A DNA stretch of 43,461 nucleotides from an uncultured Bacteroidales bacterium. GTDB taxonomy: Bacteria; Bacteroidota; Bacteroidia; Bacteroidales; UBA932. The translations under genes were made by a program, and so were the position numbers. This document shows, piece by piece, positions 15,693 to 23,665 of the stretch (position 1 is its first letter; every line of letters starts with the position of its first letter). The stretch is taken from the NCBI GenBank assembly GCA_934667175.1, contig CAKULN010000024.1:1-43461 (forward strand). Reading direction: 5' to 3'. Under the pieces are notes generated by a model. That model was not told the origin of the DNA, did not search any database, and worked only from the letters and a program-made list of their open reading frames with translations.

Positions 15693-17135
15693 ATGTTCGC
15701 AAAGGAGATCTACATCGCAAGGCGCAAGACCTTGCTGGAGAAGATGGCGCAGACCGCTCCGCAAGGGAAACGTGGAATAGCACTGTTCGTGGGCAACGTC
15801 GAGGCGGCGGCCCAGTACAAGGACAACGCCTATAAATTCCGTCAGGACTCATCCTGGCTGTACTATTTCGGCCTCGACGAGCCACGCTATGCGGCCATCC
15901 TGGACCTTGACAGCGGAGAGGAGACCATCTTCGCCGACGATGTGGAGATCGGAGACATCATCTGGATGGGGCCTCAGCCATCCGTCGCCTCAAAGGCCAC
16001 TGAGGTCGGAGTAAGCAATTCGGCTTCTTATGGCTCACTGAATATCGCCGTCACAAAGGCTCTTGCCACGGGCAGGAATATTCATTTCCTCCCTCCGAGC
16101 CGCTACTACAACACCATGAAGCTGGCCGCACTTGTCGGAATCTCCAATGAGGATGTCGCAAAGGTCGCCCCTATTGATGAGGACGGTGGCAAGCACGCGT
16201 CCAAGGAACTCGTTCAGGCCGTCATATCCATGAGACTCGTGAAGGAACAGTGCGAGATTGACCAGATTGACGATGCCGGTGCTCTCGGCCAGAGGATGCA
16301 CACAGTCGCCCGCGAAAGCGTGAAGGTCGGCATCATCGAGCAGGAAATTGTCGGCAAGATGGAGGGCGTGACACTCAGCGAAGGTTGGGGAGTGTCGTTC
16401 CCGACCATCCTTACCCAGCATGGAGAGACCTTGCACAATCATCTGCACGACAAAGTCATCGAGCCGGGCAAGCTGATGGTGATCGACGCTGGTGCTGAGA
16501 ACAACATGCACTACGCATCTGACTTCACCCGCACCCTGCCGACCAGTGGCAAGTTCACCCAGAAGCAAAGGGACATCTACCAGATTGTCTGCGACTGCAA
16601 CGAACTGGCCTTCAAACTGACAAAGCCTGGTGTCGCCTACAGGGACGTGCATCTGGCTGTCGCTAAGCTGATGCTTGAGGACCTCCGCTCGCTGGACATC
16701 GTGCGCGGCAATCTGGACAACATGCTCCACGAAGGCATCGCCGGACTCTTCCAACCGCACGGGCTTGGCCACAACATGGGCCTTGACGTTCACGACATGG
16801 AAGACCTCGGAGAGGATCTCGTAGGCTATGATCCGGATCAGAAGCGTTCCGCCCAACTTGGTCTCGGAAGTCTCAGGATGGCCCGCAAGCTTGTTCCGGG
16901 CAACGTTGTCACCGATGAGCCTGGAATCTACTTCATCCCGGCCCTCATCGAGAAATGGAAGAGCGAAAAGCGCGACAAGGGTTTCGTGAACTACTACAAG
17001 CTGGAGCATGACTACCTCGATTTCGGAGGCATCCGTCTTGAGGACGATGTTCTCGTGACCGAAGATGGTGCGCGCCGTACAGGCCCGAACCGTCTCCCGA
17101 TCCAGCCGGACGATGTTGAGGCCGCCATGGCTTAG
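15693..17135 (+). CDS. pepP: Xaa-Pro aminopeptidase (M24 family)
   Basis: This 480-residue cytoplasmic metallopeptidase removes N-terminal residues that precede proline. The N-terminal AMP_N domain spans about 1-150 (FRQDSSWLYYFGL, IWMGPQPS). The pita-bread catalytic domain carries the five expected metal ligands: Asp265 (MVIDAGAE), Asp277 (ASDFTRTLP), His360 (HGLGHNMGLDVHD), Glu409 (VTDEPGIYF) and Glu450 (GIRLEDDVLV). Length matches the PepP subgroup of aminopeptidase P. The DUF456 gene starts 23 bp downstream and may be co-transcribed. Confidence 0.93.
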   Translation: MFAKEIYIARRKTLLEKMAQTAPQGKRGIALFVGNVEAAAQYKDNAYKFRQDSSWLYYFGLDEPRYAAILDLDSGEETIFADDVEIGDIIWMGPQPSVASKATEVGVSNSASYGSLNIAVTKALATGRNIHFLPPSRYYNTMKLAALVGISNEDVAKVAPIDEDGGKHASKELVQAVISMRLVKEQCEIDQIDDAGALGQRMHTVARESVKVGIIEQEIVGKMEGVTLSEGWGVSFPTILTQHGETLHNHLHDKVIEPGKLMVIDAGAENNMHYASDFTRTLPTSGKFTQKQRDIYQIVCDCNELAFKLTKPGVAYRDVHLAVAKLMLEDLRSLDIVRGNLDNMLHEGIAGLFQPHGLGHNMGLDVHDMEDLGEDLVGYDPDQKRSAQLGLGSLRMARKLVPGNVVTDEPGIYFIPALIEKWKSEKRDKGFVNYYKLEHDYLDFGGIRLEDDVLVTEDGARRTGPNRLPIQPDDVEAAMA

Positions 17136-17158
17136 GAATATATACTCTTGAATATTCA

Positions 17159-17653
17159 ATGAGCGTTTTAGTCATCATCCTTGCCGTGCTGGCAGGAGTG
17201 ATTGGCATTGTCGGGAGCATTGTTCCGGCATTGCCGGGTCCTCCTGTCAGCTGGGTCGGGCTGATGATTCTTTATTTCTGGGGCAGCGGCACGAACGGTG
17301 CCGGAGATCCGATGTCGCTGATGTTCCTGCTGACTTGGCTGGTGATCACGGTGGTCGTGACGCTTATCGACTACATTGTCCCGTCATGGTTCACCAAGAT
17401 CACGGGAGGCACCAAGGCCGCCGGAAGGGGAGCGATGGCCGGAATGCTGGTCGGGATGTTCGTCCCGCCGGTCGGAATCATCCTCGGAACCCTTCTCGGA
17501 GCCTTTCTGGCTGAGTTAGCTTTCTCTGAAAAGAATGGCTGGGAGTCGGCCAAATCCGCACTAGGAGCCTTTGCGGGCTTTCTCTGCGGCACTGGTGTCA
17601 AACTGATAGCCAGTGGAATGATGATGTATTACATAGTAGTGTATCTTACTTGA
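17159..17653 (+). CDS. DUF456 membrane protein
   Basis: A 164-residue hydrophobic protein with about four membrane segments and two glycine-rich stretches (VIGIVGSIVPALPGPPVSW near the N terminus and GAMAGMLVGMFVPPVGIILG in the middle) typical of DUF456. No biochemical role is established for the family. Its stop codon overlaps the region just before the next gene, whose ATG lies 3 bp downstream, so the two are probably translated from one message. Confidence 0.85.
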   Translation: MSVLVIILAVLAGVIGIVGSIVPALPGPPVSWVGLMILYFWGSGTNGAGDPMSLMFLLTWLVITVVVTLIDYIVPSWFTKITGGTKAAGRGAMAGMLVGMFVPPVGIILGTLLGAFLAELAFSEKNGWESAKSALGAFAGFLCGTGVKLIASGMMMYYIVVYLT

Positions 17654-17655
17654 AT

Positions 17656-20634
17656 ATGGAAGAAAAATACTCTCGTTTTCTCGAGGCGGTGCGTCGTTTC
17701 GTGCAGAACGGCGGAATCTACACAGACGAACTGAGGCGTTTCGCCTGGGGTACGGACGCGGGTTTTTACAGGCTTGTGCCGAAGATTGTCATCCGTTCGA
17801 CGGGCGAGAAAGAGGTCGCGAAGATTCTTGAAGCTGCATCGAAATTTGATGTCCCGGTCACATTCCGTGCGGCCGGGACCAGTCTCTCGGGCCAGTCGGT
17901 CAGCGACTCTGTACTTATTGTCGCCGGCAAGAATTGGGAGAGGTACAAGGTCTCCGATGATGCCTCCAAAATCACGCTTGAACCGGGAATCATAGGAGCG
18001 AGGGTGAATGCCATACTGAAACCATTCGGACGAAAATTCGGTCCGGATCCGGCCTCCATCGGAAGCTGTATGGTAGGAGGAATCGTGATGAACAACGCCT
18101 CGGGAATGAGCTGCGGAACCCATGCCAACAGTGACAGGGAACTGGAGAGTGTCCGGATAGTGTTCGTTGACGGAACTATACTTGACACCGGGGACGAGGC
18201 CTCCAGAAACGCTTTCCGTGCATCCCACCCGGATTTTATCAAGGAGATTGAGGCGTTGAGGGACGAGATTCTCGCTGACAAGACGCTCACAGACCGCATA
18301 AGGTACAAATATTCAATCAAGAACGTCACCGGACTCAACATATTCCCGTTCGTCAGGTTCCGCGATCCGTTCGACATCATCGCGCACCTGCTTGTCGGTT
18401 CGGAGGGCACTTTGGCTTTTATGAGCCAAGTCACGATGAAGACTCTGCCGCTGCCGTCCAATGAAGCGTCCGCGATGATCTATTTCGGTACCATCCGGGA
18501 GGCGGCCGAGGCGGTGGTGACTCTCAAGAAAGAGATTGACCCTGCTGTGCTTGATGCCGCCGAATTGCTTGACAAGCGTTCTCTCGCGTCTGTTGATGAC
18601 CCGATGCTTAATGAATATCCTGACAAGGATCTCACCGCTCTCTTGCTGCGTGTCACGGGTGCGGATCAGGCTGACCTTGATGCGAATGTCGGGAAGTTGT
18701 CGGAGGTGCTTCACCGCTTTGCCGTCTTGAATGATGCTGAAGGTAACGCTTTCATATTCAGTAGCAATCCTGCCGTCACCGGGAAGTATTGGGCCATCCG
18801 TTCGGGCATATTCCCGTCAGTCGGTGGAATGCGCCGTCAGGGTACGACCTGCCTGATCGAGGACATCGCCTTCCACATTGAGGATCTTCCGGACGCTACA
18901 GTCGATCTGTCGGCCCTGCTGGACAAGCATGGCTACGATGATTCCTGCATCTACGGCCACGCCCTTGAGGGAAACTTCCATTTTATCATCAACCAATCAT
19001 TTGATACTCAGGAGGAAGTGGACCGCTATGAATCCATGATCCGTGATGTGGCCCAGATGGTGGTCGGGAAATATGACGGCTCCCTCAAGGCCGAGCACGG
19101 GACGGGAAGGAATATGGCTCCGTTTGTCTCGTACGAATGGGGCGAGAAGGCGTTCGCGATCATGAAGCGTGTCAAGGGACTGTTTGACCCTAAGTGCCTT
19201 CTTAATCCTGGCGTGATATTTAATGACGATCCGAAGTGTTTCTTGAAGAATTTCAAGGCCTTGCCGGTACTGAAGCCTTGGACTGATGACGGCAAACCTG
19301 TCGAGCCGGAACTTGCGGAGGTCTATAAAAAACTCAACAAGTGCATCGAGTGCGGTTTCTGTGAGGTTAATTGCCTGTCCTGTGGTTTCACACTTTCCTC
19401 CAGAACCAGGATCGCCACGCAGAGGGAAATCACTTCCCTGCGTGCGCTGCCAAATCCGACCGCTGCGGAACTTTCTCATCTGCGGGCATTTGAGAAGGAA
19501 TATTCCTACGCCGGGGAGCAGACTTGCGCCGGTGATGGCCTTTGCTCGACATCCTGCCCGATGGGCATCAATGTGGCCGATCTGACTCACCAGCTTAGGC
19601 GAATGAATATGCCTGCGGGGTCTTTCGGTTACGGTGTCTGGAACTTTGCGGCCAGCCATTACTCAGGAGTCAAGAGCGGGCTCCGTGGTGCTCTTAGGAT
19701 GGCCACAGCCGGTGAGACCGTGCTTGGAGACCTTGCGATGAGCGGCCTTTGCCGCTGGCTCCACAATGCCGTCCGGCTTCCACTCTGGACCCCCGCCACC
19801 CCTAAGGCCTATAATATTCCTAAATCACTTCGTGCATTGGTAAGTTCAGCCGCCTCGGTAGTTGGTGAGCCTATCCGGTCGCTGAGCCTGTCGAAGCGCC
19901 CGGAAGCACAATCAGAGTCTTCCAAGATAAACAAAGTAGTCTACTTCTCCAGCTGCATCAACCAGATGATGGGCCTCCCCAAGCACCACCACGCTGTAGA
20001 CAAACCCCTTGTCGAGGAAATGGTCAGCCTTCTGACCAAGGCCGGCTACGAGGTGATATTCCCGAAGAACATGTCCTCCCTTTGCTGCGGCACCATTTGG
20101 GAAAGCAAAGGCATGCCCGAAATCGCTGACAGAAAGACCTCTGAACTTGAGGAGGCCCTTTGGCAAGCCAGCGAGCAGGGCCGCTACCCAGTCCTTTGTG
20201 ACCAGAGTCCGTGCCTCCATCGTATGCAGCATAAAATCAAGAAGATGCGGCTTTACGAACCATCAGAGTTCATCCTTGAGTTTCTGGCTGACAAACTGGA
20301 CTTCCACAAGACTGACACCCCGGCCGCCATCCACCTCACCTGCTCTATGCGCTTGATGCACAAGACCGACAAGATGCTAGAGCTGGCCCGAATGTGCTCC
20401 ACCAACGTGATTGTTCCCGAAGGCGTAGGCTGCTGCGGTTTCGCCGGCGACAAAGGCATGACCCATCCGGAACTCAACAAGTACGCCCTCCGCAAACTCA
20501 AAGCCCAGGTCAAAGGCATCCCCGTCGGCTATTCCAACAGCCGCACCTGCGAGATCGGCCTCGCCACCAACTCTGGCATCCCGTACGTCTCCATCGCCTA
20601 CCTTGTCAACCGCTGCACCACCGCCAAAAAGTAG
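17656..20634 (+). CDS. FAD-linked oxidase with Fe-S and CCG domains (D-2-hydroxyacid dehydrogenase type)
   Basis: The ATG at 17656 gives 992 residues; the in-frame TTG two codons earlier overlaps the upstream stop and is less likely. Domains in order: FAD-binding PCMH domain (about 35-265, VTFRAAGTSLSGQS, GGIVMNNASGMSCG), GlcD-type C-terminal FAD oxidase domain (about 265-530, ending near KHG and GRNMAPF), two 4Fe-4S motifs (CIECGFCEVNC near residue 562 and CAGDGLCSTSCP near 620), then two CCG cysteine-rich domains (VYFSSCINQMMG, LCCGTIW, GCCGFAGDKG). This matches the large D-lactate / D-2-hydroxyglutarate dehydrogenases of the YdiJ and Dld-II type, which pass electrons to the quinone pool or a carrier. 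The exact hydroxyacid cannot be told. One palindromic repeat is inserted at residues 741-749, in the linker before the first CCG domain. Confidence 0.9.
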   Translation: MEEKYSRFLEAVRRFVQNGGIYTDELRRFAWGTDAGFYRLVPKIVIRSTGEKEVAKILEAASKFDVPVTFRAAGTSLSGQSVSDSVLIVAGKNWERYKVSDDASKITLEPGIIGARVNAILKPFGRKFGPDPASIGSCMVGGIVMNNASGMSCGTHANSDRELESVRIVFVDGTILDTGDEASRNAFRASHPDFIKEIEALRDEILADKTLTDRIRYKYSIKNVTGLNIFPFVRFRDPFDIIAHLLVGSEGTLAFMSQVTMKTLPLPSNEASAMIYFGTIREAAEAVVTLKKEIDPAVLDAAELLDKRSLASVDDPMLNEYPDKDLTALLLRVTGADQADLDANVGKLSEVLHRFAVLNDAEGNAFIFSSNPAVTGKYWAIRSGIFPSVGGMRRQGTTCLIEDIAFHIEDLPDATVDLSALLDKHGYDDSCIYGHALEGNFHFIINQSFDTQEEVDRYESMIRDVAQMVVGKYDGSLKAEHGTGRNMAPFVSYEWGEKAFAIMKRVKGLFDPKCLLNPGVIFNDDPKCFLKNFKALPVLKPWTDDGKPVEPELAEVYKKLNKCIECGFCEVNCLSCGFTLSSRTRIATQREITSLRALPNPTAAELSHLRAFEKEYSYAGEQTCAGDGLCSTSCPMGINVADLTHQLRRMNMPAGSFGYGVWNFAASHYSGVKSGLRGALRMATAGETVLGDLAMSGLCRWLHNAVRLPLWTPATPKAYNIPKSLRALVSSAASVVGEPIRSLSLSKRPEAQSESSKINKVVYFSSCINQMMGLPKHHHAVDKPLVEEMVSLLTKAGYEVIFPKNMSSLCCGTIWESKGMPEIADRKTSELEEALWQASEQGRYPVLCDQSPCLHRMQHKIKKMRLYEPSEFILEFLADKLDFHKTDTPAAIHLTCSMRLMHKTDKMLELARMCSTNVIVPEGVGCCGFAGDKGMTHPELNKYALRKLKAQVKGIPVGYSNSRTCEIGLATNSGIPYVSIAYLVNRCTTAKK
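19877..19901. repeat. Palindromic repeat inside the FAD oxidase gene
   Basis: GGTCGCT, core GAGCCTGTCGA, AGCGCCC. It is read in frame as RSLSLSKRP within a low-complexity Ser/Ala-rich linker. Confidence 0.9.
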
Positions 20635-20643
20635 TTCGCCGTT

Positions 20644-21083
20644 CCGGAGCCTACGCTTGCTAAGCCTGCTGTCACTAAACCTGCTGTCACTAAGCCTGCT
20701 GTCACTAAACCTGCGGTTGCTGATCTTGTCGGTTGCTGATCTTGTCGGTTGCTGATCTTGTCGGTTGCTGATCTTGCCGGTTGCTGATCTTGTCGGTTGC
20801 TGATCTTGTCGGTTGCTGATCTTGTCGGTTGCTGAGCTTGCCGGCTGCTGATCTTGCCGGTTGCTGATCTTGCCGGTTGCTGATCTTGTCGGCTGCTGAT
20901 CTTGCCAGCTGCTGATCTTGTCGGCTGCTGATCTTGTCGGCTGCTGATCTTGTCGGTTGCTGATCTTGTCGGTTGCTGATCTTGTCGGTTGCTGATCTTG
21001 TCGGTTGCTGATCTTGTCGGTTGCTGATCTTGTCGGTTGCTGAGCTTGTCGAAGCACCGAAGCACCGAGTCACCGAAGCATTA
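20644..21083. repeat. Tandem array of 16-bp half-palindromes
   Basis: From 20715 to 21050 the unit GGTTGCTGATCTTGTC repeats 21 times with an exact 16-bp period; some units have GGCTGCT, GAGCTT or TTGCC. Before it, three or more units of TGTCACTAAACCTGC-type repeat with a 15-bp period (20671, 20686, 20701). After it, the last unit runs into the normal full palindrome end (GAGCTTGTCGAAGCACC) and three short GAAGCACC-like pieces. Because 16 is not a multiple of 3 and no unit holds a minus-strand stop codon, all three minus-strand frames stay open across it; these are not genes. The array lies just after the FAD oxidase stop codon. Confidence 0.97.
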
Positions 21084-21592
21084 ATCATCAAAGTGACCAT
21101 CAAGCATTAGCTTAACCCCATAGAACAGAAGGCAGCTTGCCGCTCAAAATTTCACCGACCACCTATCGGACGGCATGACCGGCATGATGCTGACCTGTTT
21201 CCATGTGACATAGTCGTTGTAGATATGACGGATTATGCCTAAAATAATAAACAATGGTGATTATATACGAGTTGACTACTAAACCTTGTAAATTGTTAAT
21301 TATCAACTTGCTTCACGGCAATTGATTTATTGTCTGCAATTAATTGATTGCAAACATAATAGACCAAAAGTTAGTCAACAGGTATATAGTTCCTTAAATA
21401 ATTGTGATATTGCGCAAGGAAATTCTCCCACGCATCCCACGCATCTTCTGCGTGATTGGGTGTGAAATGTAAAGTGTTGAATATTAATTCGTTGCTTCGT
21501 CGTCTTCGGTAGAATATTACCAAAGGTAGAGGGCTAAAGAGTTTATTAATAATCATTTAGCGTTCACGGCTGCAAAATCGGTGAATATTCCG
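21084..21592. other. Intergenic stretch, no convincing gene
   Basis: This AT-rich gap holds only weak signals. Minus-strand 21139-21240 reads as about 31 residues ending in a stop (HIYNDYVTWKQVSIMPV), which may be the tail of a lost gene. A 61-codon minus-strand frame at 21371-21556 (tail EDAWDAWENFLAQYHNYL) has no promoter or family match that I recognise. A small hairpin CACGCA/TGCGTG occurs at about 21437-21453. Confidence 0.4.
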
Positions 21593-21600
21593 TATCTTTG
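21593..21600 (+). promoter_or_regulatory. -7 element directly before rsmA
   Basis: TATCTTTG is a perfect TAnnTTTG and ends 5 nt before the ATG at 21606. The transcript would therefore start at or within a few bases of the start codon. No clear -33 element is visible. Confidence 0.65.
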
Positions 21601-21605
21601 TTCCT

Positions 21606-22610
21606 ATGGAAGTACGTGCGAAAAAGGCGCTCGGGCAGCATTTCTTGACTGACCAGAGCATTGCGAAGAACATCGTTTCGGCTCTTGAGGGACATCAGGC
21701 GTTAGAGGTCGGGCCGGGAATGGGGGTCTTGACCCAATACCTGTTGCCTCAGCCGGAGTTGGCGTTGAAAGTTGTGGAGATAGACGGCGAGTCCGTTGTC
21801 TATCTTAGGAAGCATTATCCGAAGTTGGGAGACAATCTCATTGAGGGAGACTTCCTTAAGATGGATCTTGACGGCATATTCGATGGGGAATATTCAGTGA
21901 TAGGGAATTTTCCTTATAATATCTCTTCGCAGATTTTCTTCAAGATTCTGGAGCATCGTGACCGCATCCTGGAGGTTGTCTGCATGATCCAGAAGGAGGT
22001 CGCCGAACGCATCGCCGAGAAACCCGGCACGAAGACCTACGGCATCCTGTCGGTCTTCCTTCAGGCGTGGTATGACATTGAATATCTTTTCACTGTGGGC
22101 TCGGGAGCATTTAATCCGCCTCCTAAGGTCCAGTCCGCCGTGATTCGTCTCACACGTAATTCGCGCACGTCTCTCGGCTGTGATGAGAAGCTTTTCCGCA
22201 CGGTTGTTAAAACCGCTTTCGGTCAGCGCCGCAAGACTCTCCGCAATTCGCTCAAGCCGTTGCTTCGACAGGCTCAGCAACCAACCCTGCCGTTGCTTCG
22301 GCAGGCTTGGCAACCAACTCTGCCGTTGCTTCGACAGGCTCAGCAACCGGTCACGGAATCTATGCAACCAGTCACTAAGTCTATTTCATCGGTCAGGGAG
22401 CCTTTACCACCGATCACTGAGTCTATTCCATCTGCCACGGAGCCTTTACCACCGGCTACTGAGCCTTCACCATCGGTCACTGAGCCTGTCGAAGTGACCT
22501 CCCCTTCACAAACTTCTCCGTCACTCCAATCCGATCCGATTTTCGATTTACGCCCCGAACGCCTGAGCGTCGAAGATTTTGTAGCGCTAACTTTGAAACT
22601 TCAGCGTTAA
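21606..22610 (+). CDS. rsmA: 16S rRNA dimethyladenosine transferase with repeat-built insertion
   Basis: RsmA (KsgA) dimethylates two adjacent adenines near the 3' end of 16S rRNA during 30S assembly. The start is fixed by the family N terminus [17 protein letters not shown]-binding motif I is [12 protein letters not shown] (about 34-45), and the catalytic [15 protein letters not shown] follows at about 99-113. [15 protein letters not shown] begins the C-terminal helical domain at about residue 203. At residues about 217-298 the protein is interrupted by some 80 residues made from palindromic repeats ([18 protein letters not shown] and similar), after which the normal family C terminus returns ([20 protein letters not shown]). 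The total of 334 residues is therefore well above the usual length of about 265. Whether the insertion is tolerated as a flexible loop or affects the enzyme is unknown. Confidence 0.95.
   Translation: MEVRAKKALGQHFLTDQSIAKNIVSALEGHQALEVGPGMGVLTQYLLPQPELALKVVEIDGESVVYLRKHYPKLGDNLIEGDFLKMDLDGIFDGEYSVIGNFPYNISSQIFFKILEHRDRILEVVCMIQKEVAERIAEKPGTKTYGILSVFLQAWYDIEYLFTVGSGAFNPPPKVQSAVIRLTRNSRTSLGCDEKLFRTVVKTAFGQRRKTLRNSLKPLLRQAQQPTLPLLRQAWQPTLPLLRQAQQPVTESMQPVTKSISSVREPLPPITESIPSATEPLPPATEPSPSVTEPVEVTSPSQTSPSLQSDPIFDLRPERLSVEDFVALTLKLQR
22255..22499. repeat. Cluster of palindromic repeats inside rsmA
   Basis: At least four full copies are visible: three GGTTGCT-type (inverted) at about 22258-22350 and one perfect GGTCACT-type at 22475-22499. 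Between them lie diverged half copies (GGTCACGGAATCTATG, GGCTACTGAGCC and similar). The whole block is in frame and free of stops. Confidence 0.95.
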
Positions 22611-22623
22611 TTTTTCACAAGAT

Positions 22624-22654
22624 TCTTGCAAACCAAGAAAAATTTGTATCTTTG
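22624..22654 (+). promoter_or_regulatory. Promoter of tRNA-Ser
   Basis: TTGC at 22624-22627, a 19-nt spacer, then TATCTTTG at 22647-22654 fit the Bacteroidota promoter. It lies about 50 nt before the tRNA. Confidence 0.65.
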
Positions 22655-22704
22655 TAGTCCAAATAGCGACGAAAGGTTTGACAACCGTTCGGCCAGAAAC
22701 ATCC

Positions 22705-22791
22705 GGAGAGGTGGGAGAGTGGCTGAATCCACAGGTTTGCTAAACCTGCATACGGGTAACCGTATCACGAGTTCGAATCTCGTTCTCTCCG
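22705..22791 (+). tRNA. tRNA-Ser (anticodon GCU)
   Basis: An 87-nt class II tRNA. Acceptor arm GGAGAGG pairs with TCTCTCC, the T arm is ACGAG-TTCGAAT-CTCGT, and the anticodon stem-loop CAGGT-TTGCTAA-ACCTG carries GCT at 22739-22741. A long variable arm is present (TACGGGTAACCGTA), as expected for serine. The discriminator base is G and CCA is not encoded. It reads AGC and AGU codons. Confidence 0.97.
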
Positions 22792-22792
22792 C

Positions 22793-22833
22793 AAAAAAGG
22801 GCAGACTAAAAGCAATGGTCAAGCCCTTTTTTG
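22793..22833 (+). terminator. Terminator after tRNA-Ser
   Basis: AAAAAAGGGC and GCCCTTTTTT are exact reverse complements separated by about 21 nt, ending in a T-run. Confidence 0.8.
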
Positions 22834-23508
22834 TTTTTCGTAGCGGCCCACGTCAACCTTGTTCCTGACGCTTCGGAAGGTGGATCATGGGTCTAGCCCA
22901 AAAGTATGTGTTTAGGGCTCCTCGCCCCCGCCCCTTGTGGCCAATGCCACCTGTTTTACAAACCACGAGCACGAAGATGTGCTCTGGGGTGTGTTCAGAG
23001 GCTGCTCACTGTGCTTGACCCCATCCCCGGAAGAGTGGGTCAGCCACATCAATCTGCCCCTCACCCCTCTATGCCCAATATTCCTGTGCCCGTGGTCTGC
23101 ACAATGGAAAAGCCGTAAGCCTATCGAAACGCCTGGCATGAACCTATCTGGTTTAGCCAATCCCACGTGTATAGTACCAAGTCCGAAATATTAATGCCTT
23201 TGCTCTTCTTTCTTCCAAAAGGCAACCATGTGTTAAAGAATTTAAGTAAAAAACTCATCGGAGCGAAGCGACGCAAGGGGTCTGGGGAATACGGTCCCCA
23301 GTGCCCCACCGGGGCTGTCCTGCAGGGACTGGGGGTGGATTTTATCTTTTTGGCGGTGTGAAACAACGCCAAAAAGGTTTAGGCGGCCTATCAGTTTTGC
23401 CGTAAGGCTAAACTGATAGGCCGCCGCTTTCCCCAAAGCGACGGCCTGTTGTATATAAAACGAACTTAACAAATAGACAACAAAAAGAACTTTTGTCTGT
23501 CCAAGGGA
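22834..23508 (-). ncRNA. Structured stretch, possibly a leftward RNA or element remnant
   Basis: About 670 bp with no convincing gene but unusual secondary structure. Hairpins in order along the plus strand: CTGGGGA/TCCCCAG (about 23281-23300), GCCCC/GGGGC, GTCC/GGAC, CTTTTTGGCG/CGCCAAAAAG (about 23346-23376) and a 16-bp stem with GTAA-loop extension (23382-23425). A perfect promoter at 23539-23509 faces leftward into it. On the minus strand a 45-codon frame (start at 23258, stop at 23121; MSFLLKFFNTWLPFG, then KGINISDLVLYTWDWLNQ) follows the hairpins. The location next to a tRNA gene also fits a decayed integrated element. The function is not known. Confidence 0.4.
23382..23425. repeat. Perfect 16-bp inverted repeat with tetraloop extension
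   Basis: GGCGGCCTATCAGTTT (23382-23397) pairs exactly with AAACTGATAGGCCGCC (23410-23425). The 12 nt between them fold further as GCC-GTAA-GGC after one T-T mismatch, giving about 19 base pairs capped by a GNRA-type loop when read on the plus strand. Confidence 0.9.
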
Positions 23509-23539
23509 CAAAGGTATCAAGATTTATTGAATATGCAAA
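23509..23539 (-). promoter_or_regulatory. Consensus leftward promoter
   Basis: On the minus strand TTTG (23539-23536), exactly 19 nt, then TACCTTTG (23516-23509): a full match to the Bacteroidota consensus. Transcription would enter the structured stretch to the left, not the AraC gene to the right. Confidence 0.8.
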
Positions 23540-23665
23540 GGATTTCGTTAATTTTTTAAAACGATTTTTGCACCAAACATTCACAAAAGAACTGCCGTTT
23601 GCTTACAGATTGATGTGAAATCATGCTTGCAAGTGTCTCGGAGAGGGATTCCGCACTGTGGTTAT

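Noticed and set aside
16035..17159. Minus-strand frame of 374 codons
   Set aside because: It is antisense to the aminopeptidase gene, which has all five metal ligands in the plus frame.
20715..21050. CRISPR array
   Set aside because: The 16-bp units are directly joined with no unique spacers, and there are no cas genes in the window.
20377..21103. Three overlapping minus-strand frames rich in RQDQQPTRSATDK-like sequence
   Set aside because: They are open only because the 16-bp repeat has no stop in any minus-strand frame. One also runs over the end of the FAD oxidase gene, and none has a start signal or conserved domain.
21371..21556. Minus-strand 61-codon frame
   Set aside because: There is no promoter or family match, and part of it is low-complexity (FYRRRRS). 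It is kept only as a remark on the intergenic stretch.
22912..23194. Overlapping frames of about 85 codons on both strands after tRNA-Ser
   Set aside because: Both read through the same DNA, have atypical composition (many Cys, Trp and Pro), no promoter of their own and no recognisable family.
23242..23520. Minus-strand frame of 92 codons directly after the perfect promoter
   Set aside because: It would start at or upstream of the transcript start and is read through the hairpins; its sequence looks like translated structure and not like a protein.
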